This document shows, piece by piece, positions 34,741 to 47,230 of a stretch of DNA of 64,000 nt (within the stretch, counting starts at the first letter, position 1; every line of letters begins with the position of its first letter). Location of the stretch: the NCBI GenBank assembly GCA_019802505.1, contig JAFMOC010000094.1, positions 821,501 through 885,500 of the forward strand, written 5' to 3'. Position numbers and translations under genes: made by a program. The notes under the pieces are model-generated. The model had not been told where the DNA came from and searched no databases. It was given only the letters and a program-made list of their open reading frames with translations. Source of the stretch: Corydoras sp. C115 (Eukaryota > Chordata > Actinopteri > Siluriformes > Callichthyidae).

Positions 34741-35903
34741 CTAATTGAATTTCATATATATTTATTTGATTGATGATGAATAACCTTTTTATTCTAGATT
34801 TATTTAGTAGAACAAATTGAATATTTTGTTTGCTTTCACTTTCTTTAGTATGGTATTTATTTCCTGTCCTACTGTGCATCTCGCATCTTCAGATGGCAGT
34901 CATAAATTTGCAATTTCAATTGACAAATGCAAGCAGTGTGAAGCACGGAAGTGTAGCTCACCATATTTTTTTGAACAAAAGAACCATATGGTACCTAAAA
35001 ACTCTCCATGGGGACAATTGACAATAACAAATGCATATCAAATACACATTTACATCATTCTAATTTCTTACATGGAATGTTATTAACCTGCACTTCATTT
35101 AAGTTTAACTGGGTCAGGAACTTTAAAATAGAACTTAAAACTGGAAATGTTATCGTACTTTTGTACATATAATCTTATTGAACAAATCAAACCTAGACTA
35201 AATAGTAACCATGAAATATTTCACAAGTTAACTTAAAGAAAAAAAATTGAGTCAAAAATAACTCCATGATTTACTTACTTTCCAGTGTAAACAAGGTTAT
35301 AACACTAAACAGAGTGGGTAAGCACATTCGCCTGTCTCACTTGCTTTAATGTGTAAGATGCTAGAGCCAGTACATTCAGATTACTGTTGCCCATGCATTG
35401 TGCAGCGCACCAGCATTGTTGTATGTGACGCACAAAAAAAGTCACCGCTGCGAAGGCAAATAGCTGAACATGGAGTGATTCAAGTGCCACTTTTATGTAT
35501 TTTTGTGTGGCTTTGACTTTACATGGGCAGGGAATCAGCTTTACTGCACAGAGGCAGATGTCTCAATAGGAAATCCATCACAGTCAACTTAAAAAGTGAG
35601 GCATAAATTCATCTGCAGTGGTACTGCTGAATTTTTTGCAAGTGCTAAATATGTTGAGGAAGTGTGCAGTCAATGCTTTCTATTCAGTGATTACTTGGAA
35701 TGTTAGAATTTCTAATAAGTATGTATTAGTTAAAAGTGGTTTCTGTAAGATCTGAGTGAAAGCTGTTTATTTAGGAAAAATAAGTAAATGTACAGCGATT
35801 ATCATTACAAATAATACAAATATTGCAATAAGTAAGTAAAAAAGTAAAAAATCACATTTTATATACATGAATCTTTTAACAAACAATATATAAAAAAAAT
35901 TAC
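34741..35903. other. Intronic DNA, possible old SINE head
   Basis: Mostly unrecognised. At about 35312-35345 the string GGGTAAGCACATTCGCCTGT resembles a SINE tRNA-like head, but the downstream sequence does not match the family in this window. Confidence 0.4.
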
Positions 35904-36269
35904 AATAGGTTTTATTCATTCATTCATTCATTATTTTCCGCTTTATCCTATATTAGGGTCGTGGGGGGGTTCCCCATGCCCATCCAGGGGAGAACATTTC
36001 GGGCGCTGGGCAGATACACCCAATCTATCACTGGGCACACACTCACAGACACGCACACAGACACACTCTATATGGGGCAATTTTGGAGAACTCAATTGAC
36101 TTGATCCATGTTTTTGGACTGTGGGAGGAAACCAGAGAACCTGGAGGAAACCCACGTGGACACGGGGAGAACATGCAAACTCCACCCAGATGGGGATTCG
36201 AACCGGGAATCCCTAGTACTGAGAGGAGAACGTGCCAACCACTAAGCCACCGTGCCGCCCAATAGGTTT
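35904..36269 (-). mobile_element. Full-length SINE with target-site duplication
   Basis: The element body is 35913-36260 on the minus strand, from the GGGCGGCACGGTGGCTTAGT head to a (GAAT)n tail. It is bounded by a perfect 9-bp duplication AATAGGTTT at 35904-35912 and 36261-36269. The TGGCTTAGTGG A box and GGTTCGAATCC B box are both intact. The 9-bp duplication shows insertion by target-primed retrotransposition. Confidence 0.93.
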
Positions 36270-39200
36270 GATAAAAATGTATATATTTTTTAATTTTCAT
36301 CATTTAGTATGATCATCATTGGTTTATGTTGGCTTGCATGTGTGTTGTGAGTAGTGTGACTGCTGGTGTGCTCATAACCTCACTTACACCTCCAGCTCTA
36401 CAAGTTCAGCAACAACAGCCCTTTAGGTTACGCAGTAAAATCCTCTTGGTTCATTTTCTGAAATGCTTAACATAATAGTGCTACTTCTCATGCACCTAAG
36501 TTCAAATGCAGATAATTAGGAACATCAACTTGACAAAGCAAACTTTATTTAGCTAGATGAGCTGGAATAGAGATTTATGGATAGCAATTAACTGATATTT
36601 AGATACTTTATAGTGCAAACTTTGCACTATATATACTGATACAGGTGTTTGCATTTTGTATGTTATTTTTCCCTGCTCCAGGATTTTAGCAATCCTGATC
36701 ACCCACTTCACACAGCTTTCAAGTAACTCCTATGTATCACGTTTACGTATTAGGTGAGAGGTGGTATAAATGCTTTTTATACATGTCTCGTGAGCAGAAA
36801 GCTAATGTCTTTTGTTCCAGCTTAGATGAGTTTCCACCCTTCATTAAGTATCCACTAAATAAATTCAATGCAACTAAAATGTTTTCAGACCAAATTTAAG
36901 TGATACACTCATATAATGTATAAAATATAATCCAAATGTTATTTAAATTATAAATACATAATACTAAAATTGCAAAAACATAAATTGTACTTCCATAAAT
37001 GTATGAAATTAACGAATAAATATTAACATGTAAAATTATATTCATGTAACACAATTTATACCTTTAATGATAATGTGCTTTAAGGTTTAAAACGAATGGA
37101 AACATTCAAGGCCTTAGTGCAAAAATATAGAAATCCTCACATTTCTTTTGTGTTTTTTTTTTTTTTTTTTTTTTTGCTTGTTTTGCTTTAGGGAATTATT
37201 CAGGCTGAAAATGTATTTTGGCTTTCTACTCATGCACATACAATGTATGTTTTATATTCTGTGTAAGTACTCTACATGTTCCTCACATTCTAAGCACTTA
37301 CTTCTAATTTAGCAATCTTGTAATGGGGAGATTGGACATTTGAGGCTGGGTTTATTTTGATCAGCTGATTGGTCTGTTCACACAAAACACTGTTTAAATG
37401 TATCAAGTTTTATATAAACCTATCATTTTAGTATAGTAATTACATTGCACTTATTTGAGAGAAATCAAAAGACAAAGCTGCTTCTCAAGTATGGCTTTCC
37501 CGACCTTAAAGGGTTCAACACCACCTAGTCAGGGATCCATAAAAAATTAATTGACTTGCTTCATGAATAACTTAATCTACAGTCACAGATAAAAAGATGG
37601 GCAGAACTGATTAAACACTCTTGGTACAGAACCCCATATAATCTGAGTGCACATAATTCAAGGCACATAAATTGGACCACAGGCTGAATGGGATGAAGCA
37701 TACACTATATTATCAGTTTTCCTTTGTGTCATATAGCACTGCCAATGTTCTTGATGTAAATGATGATTATTTAGGAGATACTCATCAGTAAGACTTTCTT
37801 TTAGGTATGGTTGCATCAAACTGTTGTCTTATGCTATTATAGCTTATCTTCTCATTACATTTATATGTTGCAGATTTGTTAAAGGGTATGGCTGTACAGC
37901 AATTCTGAGATAACTTGGTTTTCGCAGATTTTAAAAGAAGAGTGGGGTCATTCTATATGTGACAACAAAATAGTTTTGAATTTAATTGAAGCTTTACTTT
38001 GAAGTGTTTTTCACCTTTACCTTTCTAATCCTATTGTGAATTCTAAGATCAGCTCTTTATCAGGTCTATGCTTTATTACTTGGCTGTGCTTTGCTGTAAG
38101 TGTTGCACTGCTTGCTCACTCTTAATCCTTGGCTGACCTTGAGTTACTCATGTGAATTTACTAAATAAAGGGTGCTGGTGCTCCTGGCAAAATCTTTTGA
38201 ATGTGAATTCCAGACAACTGAGCTGTTTTGTGATGGGTTAAGTCAATCCTGGTGCTTAAATGAAATACTACAGTCATCAAAGTCTTTAGAAAGCTTCCAT
38301 CAGTCTACTTTAAAATGTAAGAGCCAATTAACCTGAACATCTAAGTCTTTATTGATCTCGTACAACCTTTATGAAAGGACACGACTATTTCAAATACAAT
38401 TAATCCAGGTTTTTCTATGTGCTTTATAAATTCTGCAAGTAATATGGTGCTTCCTTTGTTAGTGACAGTAGCACACAACAATGGAGACCATGACTTTTTT
38501 TTCTATTTTCTTTTTTTTTATTCGGTTACTGGACTGATAATGTCTGAAACTTGGATCAAGCAGAAAGTTTGAAATGAGCAGCTTTGCTGTTCACAGCATT
38601 ACAAACAAGCAGACAATACTATGAAATTATCATCTTAGAAAAAAACTTTTAGCTGTTTTAATAATTAAAATAAATAGGGATTTTTACCATTACAGTAATT
38701 TAACCACATTGTAGCTAAAAAATTTAATAAATACATTTTATACAAATAATACAAAATAAATTGTATTAAACAGATATCCAGTGGGGTCACAAGATGAGGC
38801 AATGATTATGGATAATAAATAGACTTTTACTTCCCTGATGACACAGATATGTTTCAGAATGATCGAGATTCATCAGGCTTAAACTGTGAAATTGTGCTTC
38901 AGGAAGCATGAGGAATGATTTTCACACACGAATTGACCACTACAGAGATACCAGACACCACCTGTTCCTAAAATACAAGATCTGAGCCAATAATGAATGC
39001 AACTTTTAATAGAATTAAATGTTGTCATTGTATGAACCGGAACATGTTTTTTTGACATAATGTATGACATATATGTATGACATAAGGCATATGTTCATAG
39101 AGGTAGGACATGAATGTATAATGGAGGGTTTCATTTAAAAAATCCAGTTTCAAAAAAAATCTACAAATATTGTATTTATTTATTTATTCTCTTTTAACTA

Positions 39201-39765
39201 TCAATTGCCTTACCTGTGCAATAGTTCCACTTTCCATTTGACAGTTCACAGTAGTTTTTTCCATCATTCATTTTATTTTCTGTAGCTTTATTGAAGTTTA
39301 GGACGAGATTGTAGCTAAGATTTTCCTATGATTCATACATCCTATGATGATCATTCATAAAAGCTTAAACTAATGTGTTTGGGGAATTTAAGTTTCTTTT
39401 CTTTCAGGCCATCAATAGTTTATTGAAAAAGACTTTTAGGTTTTTCAGATTTGTTCTTGGTCTCTACTGGTCCGCTGAACTTCTCACTTAATAACAATCC
39501 ACACTGTAAAAACAGCAAACTGAAAACATTTGGTTTCTTCTCAAAGCAGTCCACTGTCTTTTGTGCATCAGCTACTAATAGTCACAATAGCAGCATAATA
39601 TGGAATTTTCTAAATCCATCTGTACATTTTCAGCTTCTCCTCTATTAAATAGTAGCAACGTTTGGGATTGGAGTAAAAGGTATAAGCAGAGAGAGAACCT
39701 TAAATAAGCCCTAATTAGAAAATTTCGATCTAAATTATGTTTCCAATTTAAAAAATAAACTTGGC
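36270..39765. other. Intronic DNA, nothing recognised
   Basis: No exon seen. A poly-T run of about 28 bases lies at 37147-37175. Short tandem TATGACATA units lie near 39060-39085. The remainder is AT-rich unique sequence. Confidence 0.5.
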
Positions 39766-40063
39766 ATTTTTAATGCCAGGCGGCACGGTGGCTTAGTGGT
39801 TAGCACATTTGCCTCTCAGCACTAGGGATTCCCGGTTCAAATCCCCATCTGGGTGGAGTTTCCATGTTCTCCCCGTGTCCGCGTATGTGAGTGTGTATGT
39901 GAGTTAGTGTGTGCCCAGCGATGGATTGGCGCCCTGTCCTGGGTGTATCTGCCCAGCGCCCAAAACGTTCTCCCCTGGATGGGCATGGGGAACCCCACCA
40001 CGAACCTACTAGAGGATAAAGCGGGAGATAATGAATGAATGAATGAATGAATTTTGAATGCCA
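39766..40063 (+). mobile_element. SINE with internal deletion and target-site duplication
   Basis: The element body is 39779-40050, flanked by 13-bp duplications at 39766-39778 and 40051-40063 that differ at one base (ATTTT-T/G-AATGCCA). The A box is intact and the B box is changed to GGTTCAAATCC. After CCCCGTGTCCGCG the copy jumps to a GTGAGTGTG stretch, losing about 90 bp of the conserved core. The clear duplication suggests either that the deleted form was itself mobile or that the loss came after insertion. Confidence 0.93.
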
Positions 40064-40200
40064 TGTTATGCATGGGTTAATTGATTTGGTAAACTATGTA
40101 CATTTTTGTCCAATGTGGAAAACATATTAAATTAGGCAATTAGCAGTCTTTCAATTTTGCATACAGATTGTGACCTTCATAAAACAATGACATTCTGTTA

Positions 40201-40240
40201 ACACACACACACACACACACACGCACACACACACACACAG
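40201..40240. repeat. (CA)n microsatellite
   Basis: About 20 CA units with one G interruption. Confidence 0.95.
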
Positions 40241-41107
40241 GAAATATACTAACAATTGTTTAGCTTTGCCATTTTTTTATTTATTTTTTTTTTAGCAATT
40301 TAGGACACAATATTTCAATTCCCCTTTTTAGCTTTTCAGTGTTTTAGATCTTTTTTTGGATGGTGTTTACACATTCTGGCAGCACCACTGAGTCGATGAC
40401 AAGGTGATTCAGTAGAAAGAGGCAGATTGTGTCCCTGGCTGTGTCATTTTTCAGCAAGAGCACAAGGCACATGCTGAATGCAGAAGCAGCAATGTTAAAA
40501 CAGTATTCTTGAAAGATTAAGACGTTTTTAAGATGCTGAGTCAAAGCAAGAGCACAGGTGTTTCCTTACAACTGGTTTACACTTCTACTCAAACATTTTT
40601 TAATAAAGCAGAGGTTGTGGAAACTCACAAAAGGCCGATGTTTGAAATAAACTGTGTAAAGAATATCCAGCATGTTGCTTTTTTTCTTATTATGCATAGT
40701 AAAACTTTAGTAGGCGAACAGCCACTGTCATTTATGTCTTTATGAATTTTACAGAATCACTGGCAGAAGCAGTGTCACTTTCTAATGCATTTATGTAGAA
40801 GTTGATCTAGCTCTCTGTCTACTTCTAATAATAAGGAACAAAAACCTTGCTTTGTCCATTTATAATGAATGATTGGTGGAATTATAGTACAAGGTTGTGT
40901 AAAGGGGCGTAGAGAAACATTCAAGTGTAAATAACTGAAGGTTCAGTTTGCACACCCTGATTTTAAGTAAAAAAGAGATAATGGTGTTTTTTTCCACTGT
41001 TAACTATTAACTGAGCCAAATAAACAGAAGTTTTTTAGTGTCAAATATTCAACCACCATTGGGCTGCAATCAATTTTGGCAAATTAATTTTAACAATTAA
41101 GGTTAAT
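40241..41107. other. Intronic DNA, nothing recognised
   Basis: AT-rich unique sequence between two SINEs. Confidence 0.5.
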
Positions 41108-41489
41108 AGTTTTTGGCTTGGGCGACACGGTGGCTTAGTGGTTAGCACGTTCGCCTCTCAGTGCTAGGGATTCCTGGTCCGAATCCCCATCTGGGTGGAG
41201 TTTCCATGTTCTCCCCGTGTCCACGTGGGTTTCTTCCGGGTTCTCCGGTTTCCTCCCACAGTCCAAAAACATGGATCACGTCAATTGAGTTCTCCAAATT
41301 GCCCCATGTAGAGTGTGTTTGTGTGGATGTCTGTGTGAGTGAGTGTGTGTCCAGCAATAGATTGGCGCCCTGTCCTGGATGTATCTGCCCAGTGCCCGAA
41401 ACGGTCTCCCCTGGATGGGCATGGGGAACCCCCCCGCGACCCTAATATAGGATAAAGCGGAAGATAATGAATGAATGAGTTTTTGGCTT
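41108..41489 (+). mobile_element. Full-length SINE with perfect 12-bp target-site duplication
   Basis: The element body is 41120-41477. Perfect duplications AGTTTTTGGCTT flank it at 41108-41119 and 41478-41489. The A box is TGGCTTAGTGG; the B box carries one change (GGTCCGAATCC). The core and the CCCCTGGATGGGCATGGGG end are complete, followed by a short (GAAT)n tail. This is a good reference copy for measuring the element, about 358 bp. Confidence 0.95.
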
Positions 41490-44340
41490 AATGAACTGAT
41501 GAAGAAAAGTTTGTTAAAATAAAGAATGAAAAAATTTACATTTGGAAAATGGCATTGTTGCAACTGAGACCAGTATGCATTTATCATTAACATTTAGTCA
41601 ACTTTGCTAGTCGTGAAATGCTAAGAAAAAAAAAAAAAAAAAGCATTTTAATTAAGTGTATAAGCATTTGTCAATCGTTATCACACTGAGAGTTGATTTG
41701 CATCATTAATCAGGATTAGAAGTGTGGGAGGTTCAGTTCCATGTTGTGTTGTGCATGAAGGAACTAATTTGTTTAGTGAATTGGCCTGTACATCCTGCAT
41801 AGAAGGCATATATATTTGAATTATTGCTTTTTCTGATCCACTATTGAGATGGCTTTGCTGAGAAAAGTTAACTAAACTTTTATAAAGCACAGAAATAACT
41901 TGTTGTAAAACTACATTAGACTCTGTACATGCATTCCACAAACTACAGCAATCACACAGTGTAACGGATATTAGCATATCATGGACACAAAGTTTCATTG
42001 TTTTGTTTACAAAACTTCTCACTTTTGTGTCTATGTTAAAGTTTATGGCAAGAAATTACGAAAATCCATTGCAATTCATCTGATTAATATTTATAACATT
42101 CTAGAGTTAATGCAATTTACCATCATAAAATCTAAACCAGCAAACATTACTCATCTGTTTACCTTGCTGCTGTTACTGGTTACTGTTCCTGCAACTGCAA
42201 AATTATTTATTGTTCAGAGCTGAAAGAAAGTGAACAAATATCCATGAATAGCACAAATGTGTATAAACTAAATAGATATCAAATATTTACAACAATTAAG
42301 AACACTACTTCTAGTAAAGAAATAAACCACAATATATGTTATACAATAATGGAGAGCTGCATTTAAATTTGTATTTAAAATAAACACACGGCTTTTGAGA
42401 GGAATTTTACCAAACAACAATCTCTGAACTACAAATTCTCACTCTATCACTGTGCAAACATTTCCTCTGTGCATATGCATCCCAATAAATCAAAAGAAAT
42501 TTCCTGGGATGCATGCCGCTCTTAACACCATGCAGGCTATGCCAAAAATACCTCAGAACACACACACCTCCCAGCTGCTCACTCCGAGTGCAGTCCTCCT
42601 CCTGTGGCATAAGGAACAACATCTTACCACGCAAACATTTTGAGCACTAATGTGTCCACTCCATTAACCACCAGCAGGGCAACAGTTCCTATCAAGCATA
42701 CCACAACATCTCCAGTGGGAGTATCCCTACATCATCCTACTCTGAAGTGCACACTACTTGTGTACCACATTATAGTTGTGCAGCATGTTGTATGTTCCCA
42801 GGTATGTGGGATTTGACAGCTGCCTAACAACCCAGCGCTGGACAGTCTGAAGTGTGTGCTTAAATATGACTCAGTGCTGCCTCATTAATGCTGGCAAGTG
42901 CAAGACACACCTGCACCACATTATGCCCAAGAGCTGCTAGCACAGATTTGGATTATTGACTTGCTAGAAGATTTATATGACCCATTTTAGTTTCTAGGCA
43001 GAAAACGATACAACAACTGATTCTGATTTTAAATGAACTGCTATTTCATGGAGCTGTCGATGCCACATTTGTGATGTTTTTCTCTTTCCTTAGTGGAAAA
43101 CCTATATTAAACATTTAATAATTTCCTATAAACCTTTTTACTCTCTACCGGGAGAGCCAATAATTGTGTTCTATTGTTGTCAGCCTAAAGAAGCATTTGG
43201 CTTATTTCAAATCCTTGCAAGACTATGAGTGTTCTTAAAAATAAATAAATGTATTAATAAAAGTACAATATCAGTTTGGTTGTTTAGTAGACTTAGAGAC
43301 ACACCTTCCTCCTTTCTCCCTATCATTATAATTTTTAATAGTCCGACAGTTTCATTATATTGACATCAGGCTTTAAGGTCTGCAATTATGTAGATTTGCC
43401 TTATATTTCTTCACTACATTCAGCTGGGAAAAGCTATGTTTGTTTGTTGTTTGCACCAAAATTACAAAATGTAATGTAAACTACATATCTATGGTAGTAA
43501 AATGGTATTTATCAATGTAAGAGTTCCCGTTCTCCTATTTGCATCATAGCCATCTGCCTTTTTATTCAGCTTTTTTGCTTGTTAGTTAGATTGTTTTGTC
43601 ATCAGCATTAAAGAACTTCGGTTCATTTTTACAAGTCTCATAACTATTCATCAGCATTAGAGACCTGTTGTATAATTTACAAGGCGTAAGATTTATCTAC
43701 TAGAAGATATCCATATGAAAGCTTTATCACTCTTTGCTGCACCTAGTGCTGCTTTCACACAATGAGGCTATTTGTTTAGCTGTTTAAGCTAGTAAGCTGA
43801 CCTATCATATGCACACCACATCATTATGTACATGGTGGTTATGCAACTGCTGTCTGAAAAGAGCAAAATATTTTATTTACCAAAGAATATATCTATTAGG
43901 AAATTTCTCTTACCAGATTCTGACGTGTTTTAAATGCTGAATTTACCCTGATTGGCTATTATACATGGGTTCAGAGCAAAATGGTTTGGAGCAGCGCTTT
44001 TGCAAGTAATACGGCCTTTCATTTGTCACTAAAGGAACAAAAGTCCCTTTTGTGTGTCCAACCCATGTCTAGGACTAGCTGATTTTCAAAGACACCACCC
44101 CATCTCCATTTCACACAGGTCACTGACTGACCATAAAATGTGTGACACATGAAGAGTCGATTCAGATCACTGTGAACAGACTATTAAAGAGCTCAAGTCA
44201 GAAAAGGCAAATGTTTCTCTTGCAAATTAGTTTTCTGTATTACAAATTAATATAAACTTTTATTAAAATGAATGATGTAAAAATATAGTTAAGCAAGTCA
44301 AAGTAATAACTGAAAATGTTTTAAGTATTAATTATTTGGT
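41490..44340. other. Intronic DNA, nothing recognised
   Basis: No exon on either strand. The open frame at 41681-42022 (minus) has no domain signature. A poly-A run of about 18 bases lies at 41625-41642. Confidence 0.5.
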
Positions 44341-44668
44341 TCAGCACAGTGGCTTAGTGTTTAGTACATTTGTCTCACAGCCGTGGGGATCCAGGTTTGA
44401 ATTGCATTTCCATGTTCAGCATTGTTTTTTTCTGGGTTCTTCGTTTCCTTCTCACAGTCCAAAAACATGAATTCATGGTAAATTGGTTGTTATAAATTGC
44501 CTCTATAGAGTGTGTGTGTGTGTGAGTGTAAGTGAGTGTGTGCCTAGCAATGGATTGGCACACCGTTCTGGCTGAATCTGCCCATCACTCCCCTGAATGT
44601 GCATTGGGAACCCTCCCACCCCGGAACCATAGTATGGGATAAAGCGGACAATAATGGATAGATGGATT
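44341..44668 (+). mobile_element. Old, diverged SINE copy
   Basis: Recognised by the block order: CAGTGGCTTAGTG head, GGTTTGAATTG in place of the B box, TTTCCATGTTC, CAGTCCAAAAACATG, the (GT)n-GAGTG stretch, AGCAATGGATTGGCAC, ATAAAGCGG and a GATAGATGGATT tail. The many substitutions make this an older insertion than 41120-41477. Confidence 0.82.
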
Positions 44669-46053
44669 ATTTTAACCAAAGGATTTTATTAGTACCATTG
44701 TCTGGGGCTACTCTTGGTGCATTATGTTTAGTTTTAGAACTCTAGAGAATCTGAGAATTCCTTTATAGCAAAGTCATCCATGATGATTTTAAAATTAGGT
44801 TTTGGGCAAGTTGGAGCTCTGTGGATAGTTTCAGCAAAAATGTTTAAGGGCTCCTAAAAATGTAAAAAAAAAATAAAAAAAAAAGCCCAACTAATCGAAT
44901 GATACCAATTATCCTATTGGTATATCAAGTAAGATGATGGATTATTATTTTTGCATTACAGAGTCAGACAACGGTCTCATTGTTTAGGCAATTTTGGCAG
45001 CTGTAGCAGCAATCACTCCTGGACACATGCTGTTCTCCTATTAGATCTTGTTTTATGAGTCAAATTGAGTGGTTCTCCCTCAAATGCAGATAAGTGAGTG
45101 GAAATGTTACAGCTAGTTTAGTCTTGTAATGCTTATATGATGAGGGCCTGCAGGTGCAGACACACAGGTCCCAAAAACAGGTGCAACAAAGCTCAGTACA
45201 TCTAGTTGTGAGTGTATCAGTACATATACACACGTCAACATAACTTGCATTAAACACAATTATTGTCAGTGTTTTTAGATGATTCATTTTTTAAAATGCT
45301 AGAGTATGATAAAGTAAAATCTAACTACATGCCTATGGAGTACACAGTATGTCTAAAGGAATTTGGGTATTATTTTCTTGAATATGTTAATCTGCATGAG
45401 ATAGCAAACAATTCCAAATGCCAGTAAATATACTCATACTAGCATTTAGCTCTATGAACCTTTCATTTGCAAGCACTTTCTGACACAATGTGTTTTCACT
45501 GAGTGTGTGCATCGTCCTAATGTTTTCTCAGTACCAAAGCGGTAGATCTGTTCCAAAAGTTGAGTAATATTTGCTGTGTAGTATTTCAACAGTTTCTCAC
45601 TGAATTGTTTGCATATTACAGCCAGGAAAAGCTTTTTGTGTCTAACAGTAAGTGTGTGTTGTTTTAAAATACATTAAGCACAAAAAGCTTCATCCCCATT
45701 ATACCATTAAACCACACAAACAAGAACTGATTGAAATTTATAAACTGAAGCTGTAAAAGGATTCTGTGCTAAAATGTGATTACATTTACAGGAAAGCTCT
45801 GGGATCCTTTAACATAGCAAGTGCAGAAAGGTTGGTTGGAAAGATGACATGCTTTATAGCTTTAATTAAATAAATGTTCCAATATAGCAATAAAAATCAA
45901 TTTTAAGTGAATGCCTCAAAATTTTAACAACAGTCAAGTGTTGTATTAGCAGGACTGAAAGTTCTGGTTTGGACTTTTGACTGGTATTAAATGTGGCATT
46001 GTTAAAGGTTAAATCTAAAGCATCGATAATTTTAATTTGTGATAATGGATCAA
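44669..46053. other. Intronic DNA, nothing recognised
   Basis: No exon or known repeat identified apart from an A-rich run near 44861-44884. Confidence 0.5.
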
Positions 46054-46390
46054 GCGGCATGGTGGCTTAGTGGTTAGCATGTTCGCCTCTCAGCACTAGG
46101 GATTCCCGGTTCGAATCCCCATCTGGGAGGAGTTTCCATGTTCTCCCCGTGTCTGCGTGGGTTTCCTCCGGGTTCTCCTGTTTCCTGCCACAGTCCAAAA
46201 ACATGGATCAAGTCAATTGAGTTCTCCAAGTTGCCCCATATAGAGTGTGTATGCGCGTGTGTCTGTGTGAGTGAGTGTGTGCCCAGCGATATATCCTGTC
46301 CTGGGTGTATCTTCCCAGCGCCCGAAACGCTCTCCCCTGGATGGGCATGGGGAACCCCCCCGCGACCCTAATAGAGGATAAAGTTGGAGA
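46054..46390 (+). mobile_element. SINE copy with small internal loss
   Basis: A GCGGCATGGTGGCTTAGTGG head, intact A box and intact B box (GTTCGAATC, 46109-46117), then a complete core. The CCCAGCGAT block runs directly into ATATCCTGTCCTGGG, losing the GGATTGGCGC segment. It ends near AGGATAAAGTTGGAG without a clear (GAAT)n tail. Confidence 0.9.
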
Positions 46391-46755
46391 AATGTGTGTA
46401 ATTTGGAAGGAAAATCACTATTTGGTTGAGCTGTAAATAAATATTAGGCTACAAGTTGTTTGTGCAAGACTTCATTTCTCCAAATCTAAATATGCTTATG
46501 ATTATATTAGTCCTTTCGGATTTATTGTTGCAAAACAAACAAAATAAATAAATACATAAATAAATGAAATAAGACTGTCACAGAGACCTTTAGAAAAGTT
46601 TGTGTTCAGTAAAATAGATGTACAATATGGTTTCATGAAATGCCTGCTGAAAAACTCATCAGCATGTTTTAATTAGACCAGTTCAATGGAGCATGGTGAA
46701 AAGAATAGGGTTGTGAGAGTAGAGGTTGGGAGAAAGCAAGAGAGAAGAGGAAAGT

Positions 46756-46785
46756 TTTTTTTTTTTTTTTTTCTTTTTTTTTCTT
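46756..46785. repeat. Poly-T/T-rich run
   Basis: Around 30 bases of T broken by single C residues, about 70 bp before the Tc1 element. Confidence 0.85.
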
Positions 46786-46816
46786 TATCAGCATATATTA
46801 ATTCGGCAAGTAGATA

Positions 46817-46819
<3 letters not shown>

Positions 46820-46854
<35 letters not shown>
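46820..46854. repeat. (AT)n tract, left flank of the Tc1 element
   Basis: About 35 bp of alternating A/T that ends at the left terminal repeat. It resumes at 48474-48498 on the other side, so the transposon probably split one microsatellite at a TA site. Confidence 0.95.
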
Positions 46855-46857
<3 letters not shown>

Positions 46858-46883
46858 TTGTGATCAAATTTATTCAACCCCCA
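46855..46883 (+). repeat. Tc1 left outer terminal inverted repeat
   Basis: 29 bp beginning CAGTTGTGATC and ending in ATTCAACCCCCA; a perfect inverse match to 48445-48473. This is the expected transposase binding and cleavage end. Confidence 0.95.
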
Positions 46884-47036
46884 ATGCTGCGAAGGGTTTT
46901 ATGGAATTCAGTGCACATTTGTAATTGTGTTCATAATGAAATCTTACAAGGACTTGTTAAAGAACTAAATGCAACTAAGATAGCATCAATTGTTTTTGTC
47001 ATAAAGTATTAAATGGCCTTTTTGTGATTTCTTCAT

Positions 47037-47056
47037 TGACACAATTATTCAACCCC
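47037..47056 (+). repeat. Tc1 left inner direct repeat
   Basis: TGACACAATTATTCAACCCC matches the outer repeat in the ATTCAACCCC core and spacing, as expected for a second transposase binding site. Confidence 0.75.
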
Positions 47057-47230
47057 TTTACAACTACCACTCATAAGAACAGAGGTTCATTCCAGTGTTT
47101 TCAATCAGGTATTGAAAACACCTGTGGATGTCAACGAGCAGCAATCAAGCATGATAAGCACCAATTAGGCAGATTTAAAAGGACTGTGATACTCAGCTTC
47201 TTCTAGACATCTACTGGTGTGTTTACAAGC

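Noticed and set aside
35312..35345. Possible tRNA gene or second SINE family head
   Set aside because: Resembles a tRNA-derived head, but no cloverleaf or B box follows at the right distance.
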